A stretch of DNA of 64,000 nt from Magnetococcales bacterium (GTDB lineage Bacteria; Pseudomonadota; Magnetococcia; Magnetococcales; Magnetaquicoccaceae). The stretch is from positions 161,187 through 225,186 of the forward strand of contig JADGBT010000001.1 in assembly GCA_015231375.1 (NCBI GenBank), in the 5' to 3' direction. Each line of letters opens with the position of its first letter. The stretch's first letter is position 1. Positions 18,839 to 28,534 of this stretch are shown here, in pieces. A model generated the notes under the pieces. That model worked only from the letters and a program-made list of their open reading frames with translations. It ran no database searches and was not told where the DNA came from. A program made the position numbers and the translations under genes.

Positions 18839-19534
18839 TCAGCGGGAGGCCGGGGGCATGGCCTGGATCCGTTCCAGCTCTTCCAGGCTGCCCAGCAGCA
18901 AGAGACGGTCTTCGGCGCGCAGACGGGTTTCCGGTGGCGGATTGAGCCGCACCGGATCCAGGGGTTGGCTGGCGCCGTGCTCGTGGGCCGGACGGATGCC
19001 GATCAGACTGACCCCGTGACGGGTGCGCAGTGCCACTCCCCCCAGGGTTTGACCGGCGAATGGCGCCGGGCAGGGGATGTCGATCAGGGCCGCGTGGTTG
19101 CCCAGGGGGATGTGTTCCGCCAGATCCGGGTGCATCAGCCGGTTGGCGATGCGCAAGGCCATGTCCCGCTGGGGAAAGATCGCCTCCGTGGAGCCCAAGG
19201 CGCGGATCGCTTCGGCTTCGTTGTCCGAATCCACCTGGGCCAGAATCCGGGGCACCCCGTGTTTGTGCAGGGCGTGGGTGGCCAGCACCGTGATGTCGAA
19301 ATGACGCCGGATGGCCACGATGGCGCAATCCACGTCATAAGCGCCGATGGAGTGCATGGCGTCGTCGTCCAGGGTGTCGCAGCAGATGGCCCGGCTCACC
19401 CGGTCGCGCACCCGGTTGACCCGCTCTTCGGAGCAGTCCACGGCCAACACCTCAGCACCCCCTTCCGCCAGGGCTAGGGCCGCCTGCCGCCCGAAGGTGC
19501 CCAGTCCCACCACCAGAAAATTTTTCGTGATCAT
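18839..19534 (-). CDS. KtrA/TrkA-type potassium channel regulatory subunit
   Basis: 231 aa cytoplasmic protein with an RCK_N Rossmann domain (VVGLGTFGRQAAL, the GxGxxG NAD/ATP site, then AEVLAVDCSEERV) and an RCK_C domain (about residues 140-220). It gates the membrane subunit encoded upstream at 19550-20953, with a 15-base gap between them. Together they form a two-gene K+ uptake system read to the left. The single RCK copy of 231 aa is closer to KtrA than to the double-domain E. coli TrkA. Confidence 0.88.
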   Translation of the reverse strand: MITKNFLVVGLGTFGRQAALALAEGGAEVLAVDCSEERVNRVRDRVSRAICCDTLDDDAMHSIGAYDVDCAIVAIRRHFDITVLATHALHKHGVPRILAQVDSDNEAEAIRALGSTEAIFPQRDMALRIANRLMHPDLAEHIPLGNHAALIDIPCPAPFAGQTLGGVALRTRHGVSLIGIRPAHEHGASQPLDPVRLNPPPETRLRAEDRLLLLGSLEELERIQAMPPASR

Positions 19535-19549
19535 GTTGTTGCCTCCTGG

Positions 19550-20953
19550 TCAACCGAGGTTGACCGGTTCTTCCGGATAGGAGTAGCGTACCTGTCGGGT
19601 CTCTCCGAGCAGGACCGTGGCCACCAGCAGCGGTCCCAGGCGACCGATGAACATCAGCGCGATCAACACCCCTTTGCCGGTTGCGCTCAACGCGGGGGTC
19701 AACCCGGTGGACAGCCCCACGGTCCCCAGGGCCGATACCGTTTCAAACAGATAGGCCAAAAAAGGGTTGCCCGTGGTCTCCTGAAAGGTGCGTCCGCCCC
19801 CTTCGCTCAATTGCAACGCCAAAAAACCGCAGGCCGTCACCAGCAGATAACCGGTGACGATCCACACCGCCCTCGATACCGTCTCGTCGGAGAGGCTGCG
19901 TTCCAGGCATTCGACCTTGGGCCGGTTGCGGGCGCGGGAGCGCAGCAGGGCGTGACAGACCGCCAGAGTGGTGGTTTTGATGCCGCCGGCGGTGGATCCG
20001 GGAGAGCCGCCGATGAACATCAACACGATCACCAGCAACAAGGTGGTGTTGGTGAGTTGATCCATGGCCACGGTGTTGAACCCGGCGGTGCGACTGCTGA
20101 CCGAAAGAAACAGGCTTTCGAGGATTTTGGCTTCCGCCGTGGCGCCCATGGCGCGGGGGTTGTGCCATTCCGCCAGCAGGATGGTTCCGCACCCCAGCAG
20201 GATCAACAGCAGCGAGGTGCGCAACACCAGTCGGGAGTGGAGGGAAAGACGCCGTGGCGTGCCCGCCAGCCGGGTCTTGAGATGACCCGGCAGTTCCGCC
20301 ACCACCACGAAACCCAATCCTCCCAGCACGATCAAACTCATGATCGCCCCATTGACCCCCCAGTCGTTCCGATAGCGCATCAGGTTGTCTCCCAGCAGAC
20401 TGAATCCGGCGTTGCAGAAGGCGGAAACCGCGTGAAACACCGCCATCCACAACGCCTCGGCCCCGGGAAACTCCTGGGCGAAGCGTTGCCACAACACCAA
20501 AGTGCCCAGCAGTTCCGCCACCAGGGTGAAAACCAGGATGATCCCCAGCAGACGATGGGGCGGAATCCGGGCCAGTTGGCCATGGGCGGTTTCCACCAGC
20601 AGACGTTGGGAGATTTCCACTCCGCTGCGTCTGTTACGCAGACGGGTGATGAAAAAGGTGGAAAAGGTCAGAATGCCCAGGCCTCCCACCTGGATCAACA
20701 CCACCAGGATCCCCTGTCCGGTGGCCGAAAAGGTGGTGCCTGTGTCCACCACGCTCAATCCGGTGACGCAGACCGCCGAGGTGGCGGTAAACAGGGCGTC
20801 GATCCAGGCGATCGCCACCGATTCGTTTTGGTGGCTTGCGGGCAGATGCAGCAGTACCGCCCCCAAAAGAATGGTCCCCAGAAACGAGGACAACAAAAGC
20901 CGGGCCGTGGTGTAGGCGTTGGCCGGCGGGGTGGGGGGCGCGGCGTGATCCAT
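19550..20953 (-). CDS. KtrB/TrkH-type potassium uptake membrane subunit
   Basis: 467 aa. It shows four M1-P-M2 repeats with pore loops TSAVCVTGLSVVDTG, SAFCNAGFSLLGDN, SSRTAGFNTVA and VSALGTVGLSTGL; the central Gly of each selectivity filter is present. It moves K+ (or Na+) driven by ion gradients and depends on the RCK subunit encoded next. The frame ends with a short cytoplasmic tail (RYSYPEEPVNLG). Confidence 0.9.
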   Translation of the reverse strand: MDHAAPPTPPANAYTTARLLLSSFLGTILLGAVLLHLPASHQNESVAIAWIDALFTATSAVCVTGLSVVDTGTTFSATGQGILVVLIQVGGLGILTFSTFFITRLRNRRSGVEISQRLLVETAHGQLARIPPHRLLGIILVFTLVAELLGTLVLWQRFAQEFPGAEALWMAVFHAVSAFCNAGFSLLGDNLMRYRNDWGVNGAIMSLIVLGGLGFVVVAELPGHLKTRLAGTPRRLSLHSRLVLRTSLLLILLGCGTILLAEWHNPRAMGATAEAKILESLFLSVSSRTAGFNTVAMDQLTNTTLLLVIVLMFIGGSPGSTAGGIKTTTLAVCHALLRSRARNRPKVECLERSLSDETVSRAVWIVTGYLLVTACGFLALQLSEGGGRTFQETTGNPFLAYLFETVSALGTVGLSTGLTPALSATGKGVLIALMFIGRLGPLLVATVLLGETRQVRYSYPEEPVNLG

Positions 20954-20975
20954 GGGTCTTCCTTGGGTGGGGCGG

Positions 20976-21191
20976 TTACCAGGAGATCCGGAACCGCTTC
21001 AGACCCGAACTCACTGGATCCAGCAACGCGGCGGGCGTCGGTCGCGGGGGCGAGCCGTTCCAGGGGCCGTGGGCCAGCAGGGCGGCAAGTTCCGGAGGAT
21101 CGGTCTCGAAGAGTTGTCGCGCCAGCCGTTCCCGCAGGGCGTCGCGGTTTTCCGGCGACGGCGGAGAGGAGGAGAGTTCGAGGGGATTCAT
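20976..21191 (-). CDS. Small protein of unknown function, coupled to the upstream helical protein
   Basis: 71 aa (MNPLELSSSPPSPENRDALR...). Its ATG overlaps the stop of the large gene at 21188 (ATGA), which argues that it is translated. The middle (RDALRERLARQLFETDPPELAALLAHGPW) should be helical; the ends are Pro/Ser-rich. No family is recognised. A partner or regulator role for the large upstream protein is inference from the overlap. Confidence 0.55.
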   Translation of the reverse strand: MNPLELSSSPPSPENRDALRERLARQLFETDPPELAALLAHGPWNGSPPRPTPAALLDPVSSGLKRFRISW

Positions 21192-23563
21192 TCGGTCATC
21201 AGATCCATTTCCAGTTGTCGGGGGATGGGAGGTGAGCGTCGGTGCCCGGAGCGCCGGGGAGGCTTCAACTTGAAGGCCCGATCCAGCAGATAGCCCAGAA
21301 CCGCCGGTCCGCGTTGACCGAATTCGGTGGGGGCCAGGGTTTCCAGCAGCCGGTTGCGGGTCTCCCGGATGGCGTTTTCGTCTTGCGGAGAGCGTATTTC
21401 GTCGCGCAGTCGGGTGCGCAGTTCCCGCAGCAGCTTGTTTTCCAACGGCTTGGGAATTCGCGCCGGAGACAGGGGCACGCTGCGCAATGGATCGAAGGGG
21501 TGCCGGTCGGCGGGGATGGCCAGCAGGGCGTGAATCATGGCGGCGGTGGCGGGATCCTTGTCTTGGAGCTCCTCCTTGGCGGCCAGCAGACGTTGAAAAT
21601 CGTCGTCCAGCAGTCGCCAGGGCTGGTTTTCGCATTGGCCTTTGGCCCGGTAACAGGTGAAAACCGGTTCATCCGGCCACCGTTTTTCCGCGACCCGGGC
21701 GTACAGGGCCAGCAGGGCGTGGCGGCGGGTCAACGACAGCGCCTCGCAGAGCAGACGGCTCTCCCCGGAGTCGAAGCTCAGTTTGGCCCCGGCGCGGAAA
21801 TAACCGGAAAGCAGGGTGATGGCTTCGCTGGTGGCGTCCGGCTGGGTGGGAAAGGAACGGGTGATGATGCCCGCCAGAGTCACCAGTTCCTCCCGGTTGG
21901 GCGTCAGTCCGTCGCAGCGGATCAGGTCGCGGCGGAAGCCGTCCAGAATCAGCGGCGGAACCCGCAGAATGGAGGCCTCCAGGAAAGCCTTGACCGCGTG
22001 TACCGCCTTTTGCAACGCCTGCTGGCGTCCTTTTTCCAGGATCTCTTCCCCCCGGTCCGGATCCCCGGCGAGAAATTCCAGCATGGCCGCCAGAAGTCCC
22101 AGGGGCTGGGATCCTTCCGCCCGCAGCCGTTCGGCTCGCAGCAGTTCGCGACGGGCCACGGCGAACTCCCCTTCCAGAATCCGTTTGCGGGCGTGTTGCA
22201 GATGCGCGCTCAAGCGGGTGGCGAGAATGTCGTCATGGCCGGGATTGAGGGTGTGGATGCGACGCGCCATCCCTGACGCCTTCTTGAAACTCCCCTTTTC
22301 CATGGCGGCGGCCATGGCGAAGGCCAGAATGCCTTCGTCGTCGGGAAACCGTCGCGCCGCCTGGTCCGCCAGACGGTGGAACGTGGCCCGCTCCCGTCCC
22401 AGACGGTTGCGGGTGTGGAGCAGTTCCTGCCAAGTGGGCTTGTGGTCCGGATCGTATTCCAGACTCTTTTCCAGATACTGGAGAATCTGGGGCGTGGACG
22501 GATGGGCCTCGCGTTGCTCCAGTTGGGCCATGCGCCGGTACAGCAGGGCGATTCTGAGCCGGTTTTCTTCGCTTTCTGGACTGTTTTCCAGCAACGACAG
22601 ACATTTGCGCCAATAGCCCACCGCCTTGGCGAAGGAGCGTTGCCGCTCGTGATGCAACGCGAACAGCCGTTCCCGTTCCAGCTCCTCCAAAGGCCCGAGC
22701 TTCTTTTCAAAGGAACTGCGGGATTCCAGGCTCTCCGGCAGCAGATTCAGACAGGCGGCGCGGGTCTGGGCGCGGGGCAGCCACTCCGCGTGGTTCAACA
22801 GCAGCTCCAGCAGTCGGCCCGGCGGCGTGGTGCGCTCCAGCTTGAGCAGCAGCTTGATCCATTTCTCCTGGGCGCCGCACAAGCGCGCTCCGGTGGCCCG
22901 CTCTTCCATCGGCAGTTCCAGCAGCAGCGCCACCCGCTGTTCGGGAGGCAGGGCCCTGGCCCGGGCCAAAGCCGCCAAAGGCGCGAAGGGAGAAGAGTCG
23001 GGAATCTCCGCCAGCAGACCCAGAATCCGTTCCGGAGCCTGGATGGGGGTCATCAGGCTTTCCAGGACGCGACGACAGGCCAGAAACGGAGAATCCACCC
23101 CGATGGGGGTCAACAGGGTCTGAACCAGCAACTCTTCTCCCCGCTCCAGGGCCTGCATGGCCTGATGCAAGGGGGTGGCGTGGTGCCAGGGGGCGAGATT
23201 CCAGGGGGGCAGCAGTCGGGATTCGGCGTCGGCGGTGAGGGCGGCTGCGGCAAACAGCTCCCGGGTCAAAGACCACAACGCCGGATGATCGTAGCGCAGC
23301 ACCGATTCATGGGTCATGAAATGGCGCGCGCCCCTGGGATATTGTCGGGCGTTGATCATCCACACCAGCGGAGTGGCCGGATGCAGAGGGGTCGCGTTCC
23401 CCTGGCGGGTGGCCCGCTCCCACAACAGCAGCGCCTCTTTGAACATCCCTTTGGCCGCGAGCTCCCGCGCCCGGTCCAGGGTGGATTCGTGCGACTCCGC
23501 AGAGCGTTCCGGCGGAAAGCACTCCGGTGCGCGGGCGCGTTTGCTCAGGGTCTTTTTGGCCAT
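21188..23563 (-). CDS. Large helical-repeat (TPR-like) protein of unknown function
   Basis: 791 aa from ATG 23563. Longer starts at 23635 and 23683 are open; MAKKTLSK was preferred because GGAAAG lies 8 bases upstream and the extra residues look random. The protein is almost wholly alpha-helical with degenerate TPR-like pairs, for example ARELAAKGMFKEALLLWERA, RQRSFAKAVGYWRKCLSLLE and ILQYLEKSLEYDPDHKPTWQ. No signal peptide, catalytic motif or membrane helix was seen. The last 35 residues are basic (KLKPPRRSGHRRSPPIPRQ). A scaffold role is only a guess. It overlaps a 71-aa gene downstream. Confidence 0.75.
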   Translation of the reverse strand: MAKKTLSKRARAPECFPPERSAESHESTLDRARELAAKGMFKEALLLWERATRQGNATPLHPATPLVWMINARQYPRGARHFMTHESVLRYDHPALWSLTRELFAAAALTADAESRLLPPWNLAPWHHATPLHQAMQALERGEELLVQTLLTPIGVDSPFLACRRVLESLMTPIQAPERILGLLAEIPDSSPFAPLAALARARALPPEQRVALLLELPMEERATGARLCGAQEKWIKLLLKLERTTPPGRLLELLLNHAEWLPRAQTRAACLNLLPESLESRSSFEKKLGPLEELERERLFALHHERQRSFAKAVGYWRKCLSLLENSPESEENRLRIALLYRRMAQLEQREAHPSTPQILQYLEKSLEYDPDHKPTWQELLHTRNRLGRERATFHRLADQAARRFPDDEGILAFAMAAAMEKGSFKKASGMARRIHTLNPGHDDILATRLSAHLQHARKRILEGEFAVARRELLRAERLRAEGSQPLGLLAAMLEFLAGDPDRGEEILEKGRQQALQKAVHAVKAFLEASILRVPPLILDGFRRDLIRCDGLTPNREELVTLAGIITRSFPTQPDATSEAITLLSGYFRAGAKLSFDSGESRLLCEALSLTRRHALLALYARVAEKRWPDEPVFTCYRAKGQCENQPWRLLDDDFQRLLAAKEELQDKDPATAAMIHALLAIPADRHPFDPLRSVPLSPARIPKPLENKLLRELRTRLRDEIRSPQDENAIRETRNRLLETLAPTEFGQRGPAVLGYLLDRAFKLKPPRRSGHRRSPPIPRQLEMDLMTE

Positions 23564-23767
23564 GGGCCGGCTTTCCGGATGGAACGGATCACGCTCCGGA
23601 TGCAGGCCCTGGGGTACGGTCGGGTTGGTTTCCATGGTCGATTCGGCAAACCGTCTTTTCGCGTTGGAATGACACCAAGTCACCTGGTTCCCTTGGGTGA
23701 GGGTAGGTCTTGAAAAAAACGTGCCAGAACGAATGAAGTGGATGCTTTTTGTCGGTCGGAGGGCGTG

Positions 23768-26650
23768 TCAACCCGGAATGCAACCGCGAATCGTGCGCAA
23801 CAGATCCGCCTTGCGCATGGGTTTGGTCAGATAATCGTGACAGCCTGCCGCACGCATCCGTTCGGTCATGTCGCGCATCGCATGGGCGGAGAGGGCGATG
23901 ATCGGCATCCGGGGGCGCTGGTGGCTGGTTTCCCATTGGCGGATGAGCGTGGTGGCTTCGTAGCCATCCATGACCGGCATTTCGATGTCCATCAGCACGA
24001 GGTCGAAGGAGCCTTGCGTGATCATGTCGAATCCCTGTTTGCCATTGAAGGCGAACGAAAGCGCATAGGGGGTGCTGCGCAGGAACGCCTGAATCAGCAG
24101 ATGATTCTCTTCGGTATCATCGATCAGCAGAATGGCGAGTGCCCGTTCGGTGACGGCGGCGGTCTCGGTGACGGAGACCGGTTCAAACATCGATTCCATG
24201 GCCGGGGTGTTGACCGAGGGCAAGCGGGCGGTGAAGCGGAACAGGCTGCCTTGACCCGGTTCGCTTTCGACGGTGATTTCGCCTCCCATGCGTTGCACCA
24301 GTTGCCGACAGATGGCCAGACCCAGACCCGTGCCGCCAAAGCGGCGCGTGATGCTGGAATCCGCCTGCAAGAAGGGCTGAAAGATCGAAGACAACTTGTC
24401 GGCTGGAATGCCGATGCCGGTATCTTTGACTTCAAACTGGATGCCGTCACCGCTCAAGGGGGTGACCGACAGCCGCACTCCGCCCTGCTGGGTGAATTTG
24501 AGGGCGTTGCCCATCAGGTTGAGCAGCACCTGACGCAGACGGGCGGCGTCTCCCATCACCCAATCCGGCAGGTCGGCAGCCGGTTCGCACGTCAGGGACA
24601 AGCCCCGTTCCTGCGCCAGCACGGAGAGAATCATGACGGTTTCATGCAGCAGTTCCTTCAACAGGAACGGGGCATCCTCCATATCCATCTGTCCGGCTTC
24701 GATTTTGGAAATATCCAGGATGTCGCTGATCACGGTCAGCAACGCCTGTCCAGAGCGATGGGCGGCGTTGATGAATTTTTGCTGCTGGAGGGTCAATTCC
24801 GTCTCGCGCAACAGTTCGATCATGCCGAGCACGATGTTGAGCGGACTGCGAATTTCATGGCTCATGGTGGCCAGAAAGGCGCTTTTGGCTTGATTGGCAG
24901 ACTCGGCGGCCTCTTTGGCCACGCGCAGTTCGGTTTCCAGTCGTTTGCGAGTGGTGATGTCCCGATAAAACCAGATTCTTCCCCAGCACTGTTTTTGTTC
25001 GTCATGGACGCTGCGGCTGTAGCGGTCCAGCACGCGACCGTCGCGGAGCACGATTTCGATACCGTTTTCGATTTCATTCTCGTTGGCGAACAGTTGATCG
25101 ATGCGCGCGATGAAGCGTTCCGGTTCGGTCACCTGGGCGGACATCATCGTCACCGGCAGGGTGTGTTCCAGTCGATGGACCTGTTGTTCCTGTAGCCCCC
25201 AGACCTCCAGGAACTGTCGATTCCAGGAATACAGGTTGGAGTGCGCGTCGCTGATCACCACCCCATCGGGTGAGGTGTCCTGTTGGGTCTTGAGCAAGGC
25301 GTTGACCGTGCTGAGACTTCGATTGGTGGCGGTCAGATCCGCCGTGCGGCGCACGACCTGTTGTTCCAGGTCGTGTCTGATCTCTTCCAGGGCCAGTTCC
25401 GCCTGTTTGCGGGCGGTGATATCCAGGCCCATGATCATGATCAGTTCATCCTTGCGCGACTCCTCGAACGCATGGACGCTCATCAAGAAGGTGTGACCCT
25501 CGGCATTGGTCCACTCCCATTGCCGTGATCGACCGTCGTGGAAGGCTTGAAAAGGGTGACATTGCAAACAAGGGCGCGTGCGTTTGCATAAGAGGGTGTA
25601 ACACGGATCGTGATGCGCGAGTCCGAACAGATTGGAAAATGGTTGATTGGCAAAACGGATGCGATAGTTCCGGTCCAGAATGGCCACAAACGCGGGAATG
25701 ATCTCCAGGGTGAGAAACAAACGTCGGCGTTGTTTGTACTGGGACAGCAAATGAAAGGTCAACAACAAGGTGAACAGGATTCCGCCGTTCAGGATGATCC
25801 AGGAGAAGACGGAATCCCATTTTTCGTCGGGATACAGTTCCGTGATGACCGCCTGGAAATGCCAGACCCGATCCCCGAGCGCGAAATCGGCTTCGTATTG
25901 GGTGTTGCCGAGACTGGCGGAGTTTTCGAAGATCTGTTGTCGTTTCGTGACGTGAGCGTCACGTCGCGACGAGTGGAAGAAAACCGGTGCGGGGGTCTCG
26001 CCCGGCGTTTGATCGGTCAGCAGAAAATCGATTCCTTTGGAAGGCAGATGGGCGATCACCGATTCGATCAATTGACCGGCTTCGAAGTGGATTCCGATGA
26101 AACCATACAGCGTGCCGGGTGTTGCGTGACCGGCAGGCTCCTGGAACACTGGCAGAAAGGCGCTCAGATGGTTTTTCGGGCCGCTGGGTTCGTTTCGGGT
26201 TTGCATGAAGACGGTCAGGCTCAACGTCGTGGAGGCTTTGTCGAGCAGGGCGTTCAGGGTGGGCGCGGAGGCGGGATCTTCCGACCATGGGGTGTTGGCG
26301 GGTGCCACGAGTTGGACCGGGTAGGTTGTCTCTCCGGGCACTCTCCACGACACGGCCGCGAGGCCCATGTTCGAGATTCCCAGTTCCTGCGCCAGGATGT
26401 TCAGATCCGTGGCCAGTGGCTGGCCTTGCCGCAGTCGTATCATGACCCGCATCGCATCGCCGACCAATCGAATTTGCGACAATCCGTATTGGACCTGTTC
26501 ACGACGATTTTCCGCATCGTTGAGAAAACGGGTGATTCTTTGTTGTTCAAATAGTCTGTCAACCAGAAGAAAAATGCCGAACGATAATAACATGCCAACC
26601 ATCAGTACCCAGATCCACTTGCCTGATCGTGTCGCAGCGGCGTTTTTCAT
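23768..26650 (-). CDS. Membrane hybrid sensor histidine kinase (sensor-PAS-PAS-HisKA-HATPase-REC)
   Basis: 960 aa. Two membrane helices (residues 12-30 and about 282-302) enclose a periplasmic sensor of about 250 residues. PAS 1 carries an unusual cysteine group ([18 protein letters not shown]); PAS 2 follows after a coiled coil. The phospho-His is in [19 protein letters not shown], the N box is [15 protein letters not shown], and the G boxes are [10 protein letters not shown] and [11 protein letters not shown]. The C-terminal receiver has its Asp in [13 protein letters not shown]. There is no Hpt domain, so a separate Hpt protein (for example 34354) may complete the relay; this is inference. 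A candidate promoter is at 26762-26790. Confidence 0.92.
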   Translation of the reverse strand: MKNAAATRSGKWIWVLMVGMLLSFGIFLLVDRLFEQQRITRFLNDAENRREQVQYGLSQIRLVGDAMRVMIRLRQGQPLATDLNILAQELGISNMGLAAVSWRVPGETTYPVQLVAPANTPWSEDPASAPTLNALLDKASTTLSLTVFMQTRNEPSGPKNHLSAFLPVFQEPAGHATPGTLYGFIGIHFEAGQLIESVIAHLPSKGIDFLLTDQTPGETPAPVFFHSSRRDAHVTKRQQIFENSASLGNTQYEADFALGDRVWHFQAVITELYPDEKWDSVFSWIILNGGILFTLLLTFHLLSQYKQRRRLFLTLEIIPAFVAILDRNYRIRFANQPFSNLFGLAHHDPCYTLLCKRTRPCLQCHPFQAFHDGRSRQWEWTNAEGHTFLMSVHAFEESRKDELIMIMGLDITARKQAELALEEIRHDLEQQVVRRTADLTATNRSLSTVNALLKTQQDTSPDGVVISDAHSNLYSWNRQFLEVWGLQEQQVHRLEHTLPVTMMSAQVTEPERFIARIDQLFANENEIENGIEIVLRDGRVLDRYSRSVHDEQKQCWGRIWFYRDITTRKRLETELRVAKEAAESANQAKSAFLATMSHEIRSPLNIVLGMIELLRETELTLQQQKFINAAHRSGQALLTVISDILDISKIEAGQMDMEDAPFLLKELLHETVMILSVLAQERGLSLTCEPAADLPDWVMGDAARLRQVLLNLMGNALKFTQQGGVRLSVTPLSGDGIQFEVKDTGIGIPADKLSSIFQPFLQADSSITRRFGGTGLGLAICRQLVQRMGGEITVESEPGQGSLFRFTARLPSVNTPAMESMFEPVSVTETAAVTERALAILLIDDTEENHLLIQAFLRSTPYALSFAFNGKQGFDMITQGSFDLVLMDIEMPVMDGYEATTLIRQWETSHQRPRMPIIALSAHAMRDMTERMRAAGCHDYLTKPMRKADLLRTIRGCIPG

Positions 26651-26966
26651 GATGGAATCCCAAGTTCTGATCGTTCCTGCCTGGGATGCGTGATGTTTCC
26701 GTTTCCGGATTCAAGCATCGGTGACAGGCTGCCTATCGTGGTGTCGTCGAAAGTGATCGGTATTCTCCTGGAATCATGGGAGGGGGTCAATCACTTTTTG
26801 GGAGGTATTGATAGAAAAAATCCTGACTGGAGGATGCCTGTTCCAATGGTTATAGATTTTTCGGTCATGGATGGCATGACATTTTGCAAGACGGTTTGCC
26901 ACTGTTGGTTGCTGGTCGGTTTTCGGGGTTGAAGAGACAACAGAAAAACAGCCGGGAGCGTCTTCT
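26651..26966. other. Gene-free spacer between hepT-like gene and hybrid kinase
   Basis: 316 bases of lower GC without a convincing gene on either strand. Apart from the candidate promoter for the kinase at 26762-26790, I see nothing specific here. Confidence 0.6.
26762..26790 (-). promoter_or_regulatory. Candidate promoter of the hybrid kinase at 26650
   Basis: On the minus strand TTGACC (26790-26785) and GAGAAT (26767-26762) are 17 bases apart, in the lower-GC gap between the HepT-like gene and the kinase. The leader would be about 105 bases. Confidence 0.4.
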
Positions 26967-27404
26967 TTATGGGCGGGAGAGGCCTGCGTGCTGCACAATG
27001 GCCTGGGAAAAGTCCAACAGATCATTCAGATGTTCGTTAATGATTGCGACGAGAATGGGAAAGTGGACCGCCTGGTAGTCATGGACGGCGATGTTTCTGA
27101 AGCCCACCATGCGTTGCAGTGCCAGGGACAAGGCGGGATCGATCCATCCCCCACGGGTCAGCAGTTCGAAGACGTTGCGTGATCCCTGGGGAATGCCGAG
27201 CCGTTCCCGGCGGATCAGGTGGTGTCCGGCATCCAGGGCGGCCTGGCAGGCCCGTTGAATGTTGAGAATGGCGGCATCCTGGCGGGTGAAGTCCCGGCAG
27301 AACCCTTCCGGATCCTTGGCGTATTCCTCCCGGGCGCGGGCCACGCAACGCTCCAGGGTGGCGGCCTTGTTCAGGATCACATCGTCGATCACGTCATCGG
27401 GCAT
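26967..27404 (-). CDS. HepT-like HEPN toxin ribonuclease (DUF86)
   Basis: 145 aa. HEPN toxins cut RNA with an Rx4-6H motif; here it is RNIAVHDY near residue 103. The size, the all-helical pattern and the QRMVGFRNIAVHDY block match the HepT/DUF86 family. The ATG lies inside the end of the upstream nucleotidyltransferase gene (11-base overlap), the usual pairing of a MNT antitoxin with its HEPN toxin. In studied pairs the MntA partner inactivates HepT by adding AMP to the Tyr of the RxxxxHxY motif; the Tyr is present. Confidence 0.88.
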   Translation of the reverse strand: MPDDVIDDVILNKAATLERCVARAREEYAKDPEGFCRDFTRQDAAILNIQRACQAALDAGHHLIRRERLGIPQGSRNVFELLTRGGWIDPALSLALQRMVGFRNIAVHDYQAVHFPILVAIINEHLNDLLDFSQAIVQHAGLSRP

Positions 27405-27792
27405 GGATTCTTCCCTCCCGCTGAATCTGTTGGATCAGGGGCCGACGGGCTTCGTCCAGGTCGGTTTTTTCACTGCATACGAAACACTCGAAGAGCGCGG
27501 TTTGCGTGGTGTTCAGGGTGCGGAAGGGTCTGCCCGTGGTGATGACCTGGTATTGCATCACCGTGGAGGCGGCCCGCAGATCCAGCAGGTCCACGGGACA
27601 GCCCGCCAGGATGGCCAGTTCTCCCGACAGCTCCCACAGCGTCAGCGGATCGATGCGGGTGGGGGTCAGAATCGCCAGATCCAGATCGCTTGAGGCGTCC
27701 GCCCCGCCGGTCACCCGGCTGCCGAAACCGTAGATCGCCCACACCTGGGGGATGCGGTCCAGCAGTCGGGTGATCAGCGGGGTGGGGTCCAT
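27394..27792 (-). CDS. MntA-like minimal nucleotidyltransferase antitoxin
   Basis: 132 aa. The nucleotidyltransferase signature GSxxxG...DxD reads GSRVTGGADASSDLDLAI, and a third acidic residue follows in CPVDLLDL. Proteins of this class AMPylate and silence HepT toxins. It is first in the two-gene operon and overlaps the toxin gene by 11 bases. The C-terminal tail (DEARRPLIQQIQREGRIHAR) is basic and helical. The whole motif set is present, so the antitoxin is probably active. Confidence 0.87.
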   Translation of the reverse strand: MDPTPLITRLLDRIPQVWAIYGFGSRVTGGADASSDLDLAILTPTRIDPLTLWELSGELAILAGCPVDLLDLRAASTVMQYQVITTGRPFRTLNTTQTALFECFVCSEKTDLDEARRPLIQQIQREGRIHAR

Positions 27793-27804
27793 GGGGGTGG
27801 AATC

Positions 27805-28434
27805 TCAGGCCAGAAAGAGTTGACCGTCTCGCACCACCGAGGGGATGATCTCCAGACCCGCGCCGCCCTGGGGCTCCACGCAATGGCCCGTGGCCAGATC
27901 GAAGGTCCAGTTGTGGACCCGGCATTCCACCGTGGTGCCGTGATCCGTGCCCCGGCACAGGTTGGCTTTGGAGTGGGGGCAGCGGGCGCTGTAGACCGTG
28001 GCGCTGTCGGCCGTGGTCCGGAACACGATCAGATTGGCCTCCGGGCGTTGCAGACAATGCATGCGTTGCAGGGGAAACTCTTCCAGCGCGCCGAGTCGCT
28101 TGTCGGCGTTGACCGCCGGGGCCGCGTCCGGGGGATCGGGCAGCAGGTCCATCTCTCGCATGATGTCGATGGCGTCGAGCACCTTGTTGAGTCCGGCTGC
28201 GGGAAAGGCCATCAGCACCGCGTCCAGGATCTCTTCGCGGCTGGCGCCGGCCTTGAGAGCCTTGGGCGCGTATTGGCGCAAGCCGCGCTCGGTTCCGACC
28301 GTCACCTTGGTGACGATCTGGATCAGATGACGGGTCTTGTCGTCCAGGGCCTGGACGCTGTGTTTGTAGAAACCAAGCAGATGGGTGGCCGCCTCGGGCC
28401 GGGTTTTGGCCAGATAGGTGAGTGCTTTGGACAT
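27805..28434 (-). CDS. AhpD/carboxymuconolactone-decarboxylase-like protein fused to a Rieske [2Fe-2S] domain
   Basis: 209 aa. Residues 1-95 resemble the AhpD/CMD helical fold (KTRHLIQIVTKVTVGTERG, GASREEILDAVLMAFPAAG) but lack the CxxC redox pair of AhpD. Residues 110-209 form a Rieske ferredoxin with exact cluster spacing: CPH, 16 residues, CRVH, then NWTFDLATGHCV. The C-terminus binds an iron-sulfur cluster; the N-terminus may be a dimer scaffold or a partner site. The fusion suggests a small electron carrier, but no oxygenase is nearby. The start MSKALTYL follows AAGGAA. It lies 12 bases upstream of the MntA/HepT pair on the same strand. Confidence 0.82.
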   Translation of the reverse strand: MSKALTYLAKTRPEAATHLLGFYKHSVQALDDKTRHLIQIVTKVTVGTERGLRQYAPKALKAGASREEILDAVLMAFPAAGLNKVLDAIDIMREMDLLPDPPDAAPAVNADKRLGALEEFPLQRMHCLQRPEANLIVFRTTADSATVYSARCPHSKANLCRGTDHGTTVECRVHNWTFDLATGHCVEPQGGAGLEIIPSVVRDGQLFLA

Positions 28435-28534
28435 GAGGAGTGATTCCTTGTCGGATGATGGAGTGTGAACGCGTGAACATTGATCCGGATCAAGATTAAC
28501 CCGGATGGGGTTGCCGGTCAACGCGGGGCTGGTG

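Noticed and set aside
25560..25625. CXXCH as a c-type heme site
   Set aside because: The PAS follows the second membrane helix, so it should be cytoplasmic, where heme c is not attached.
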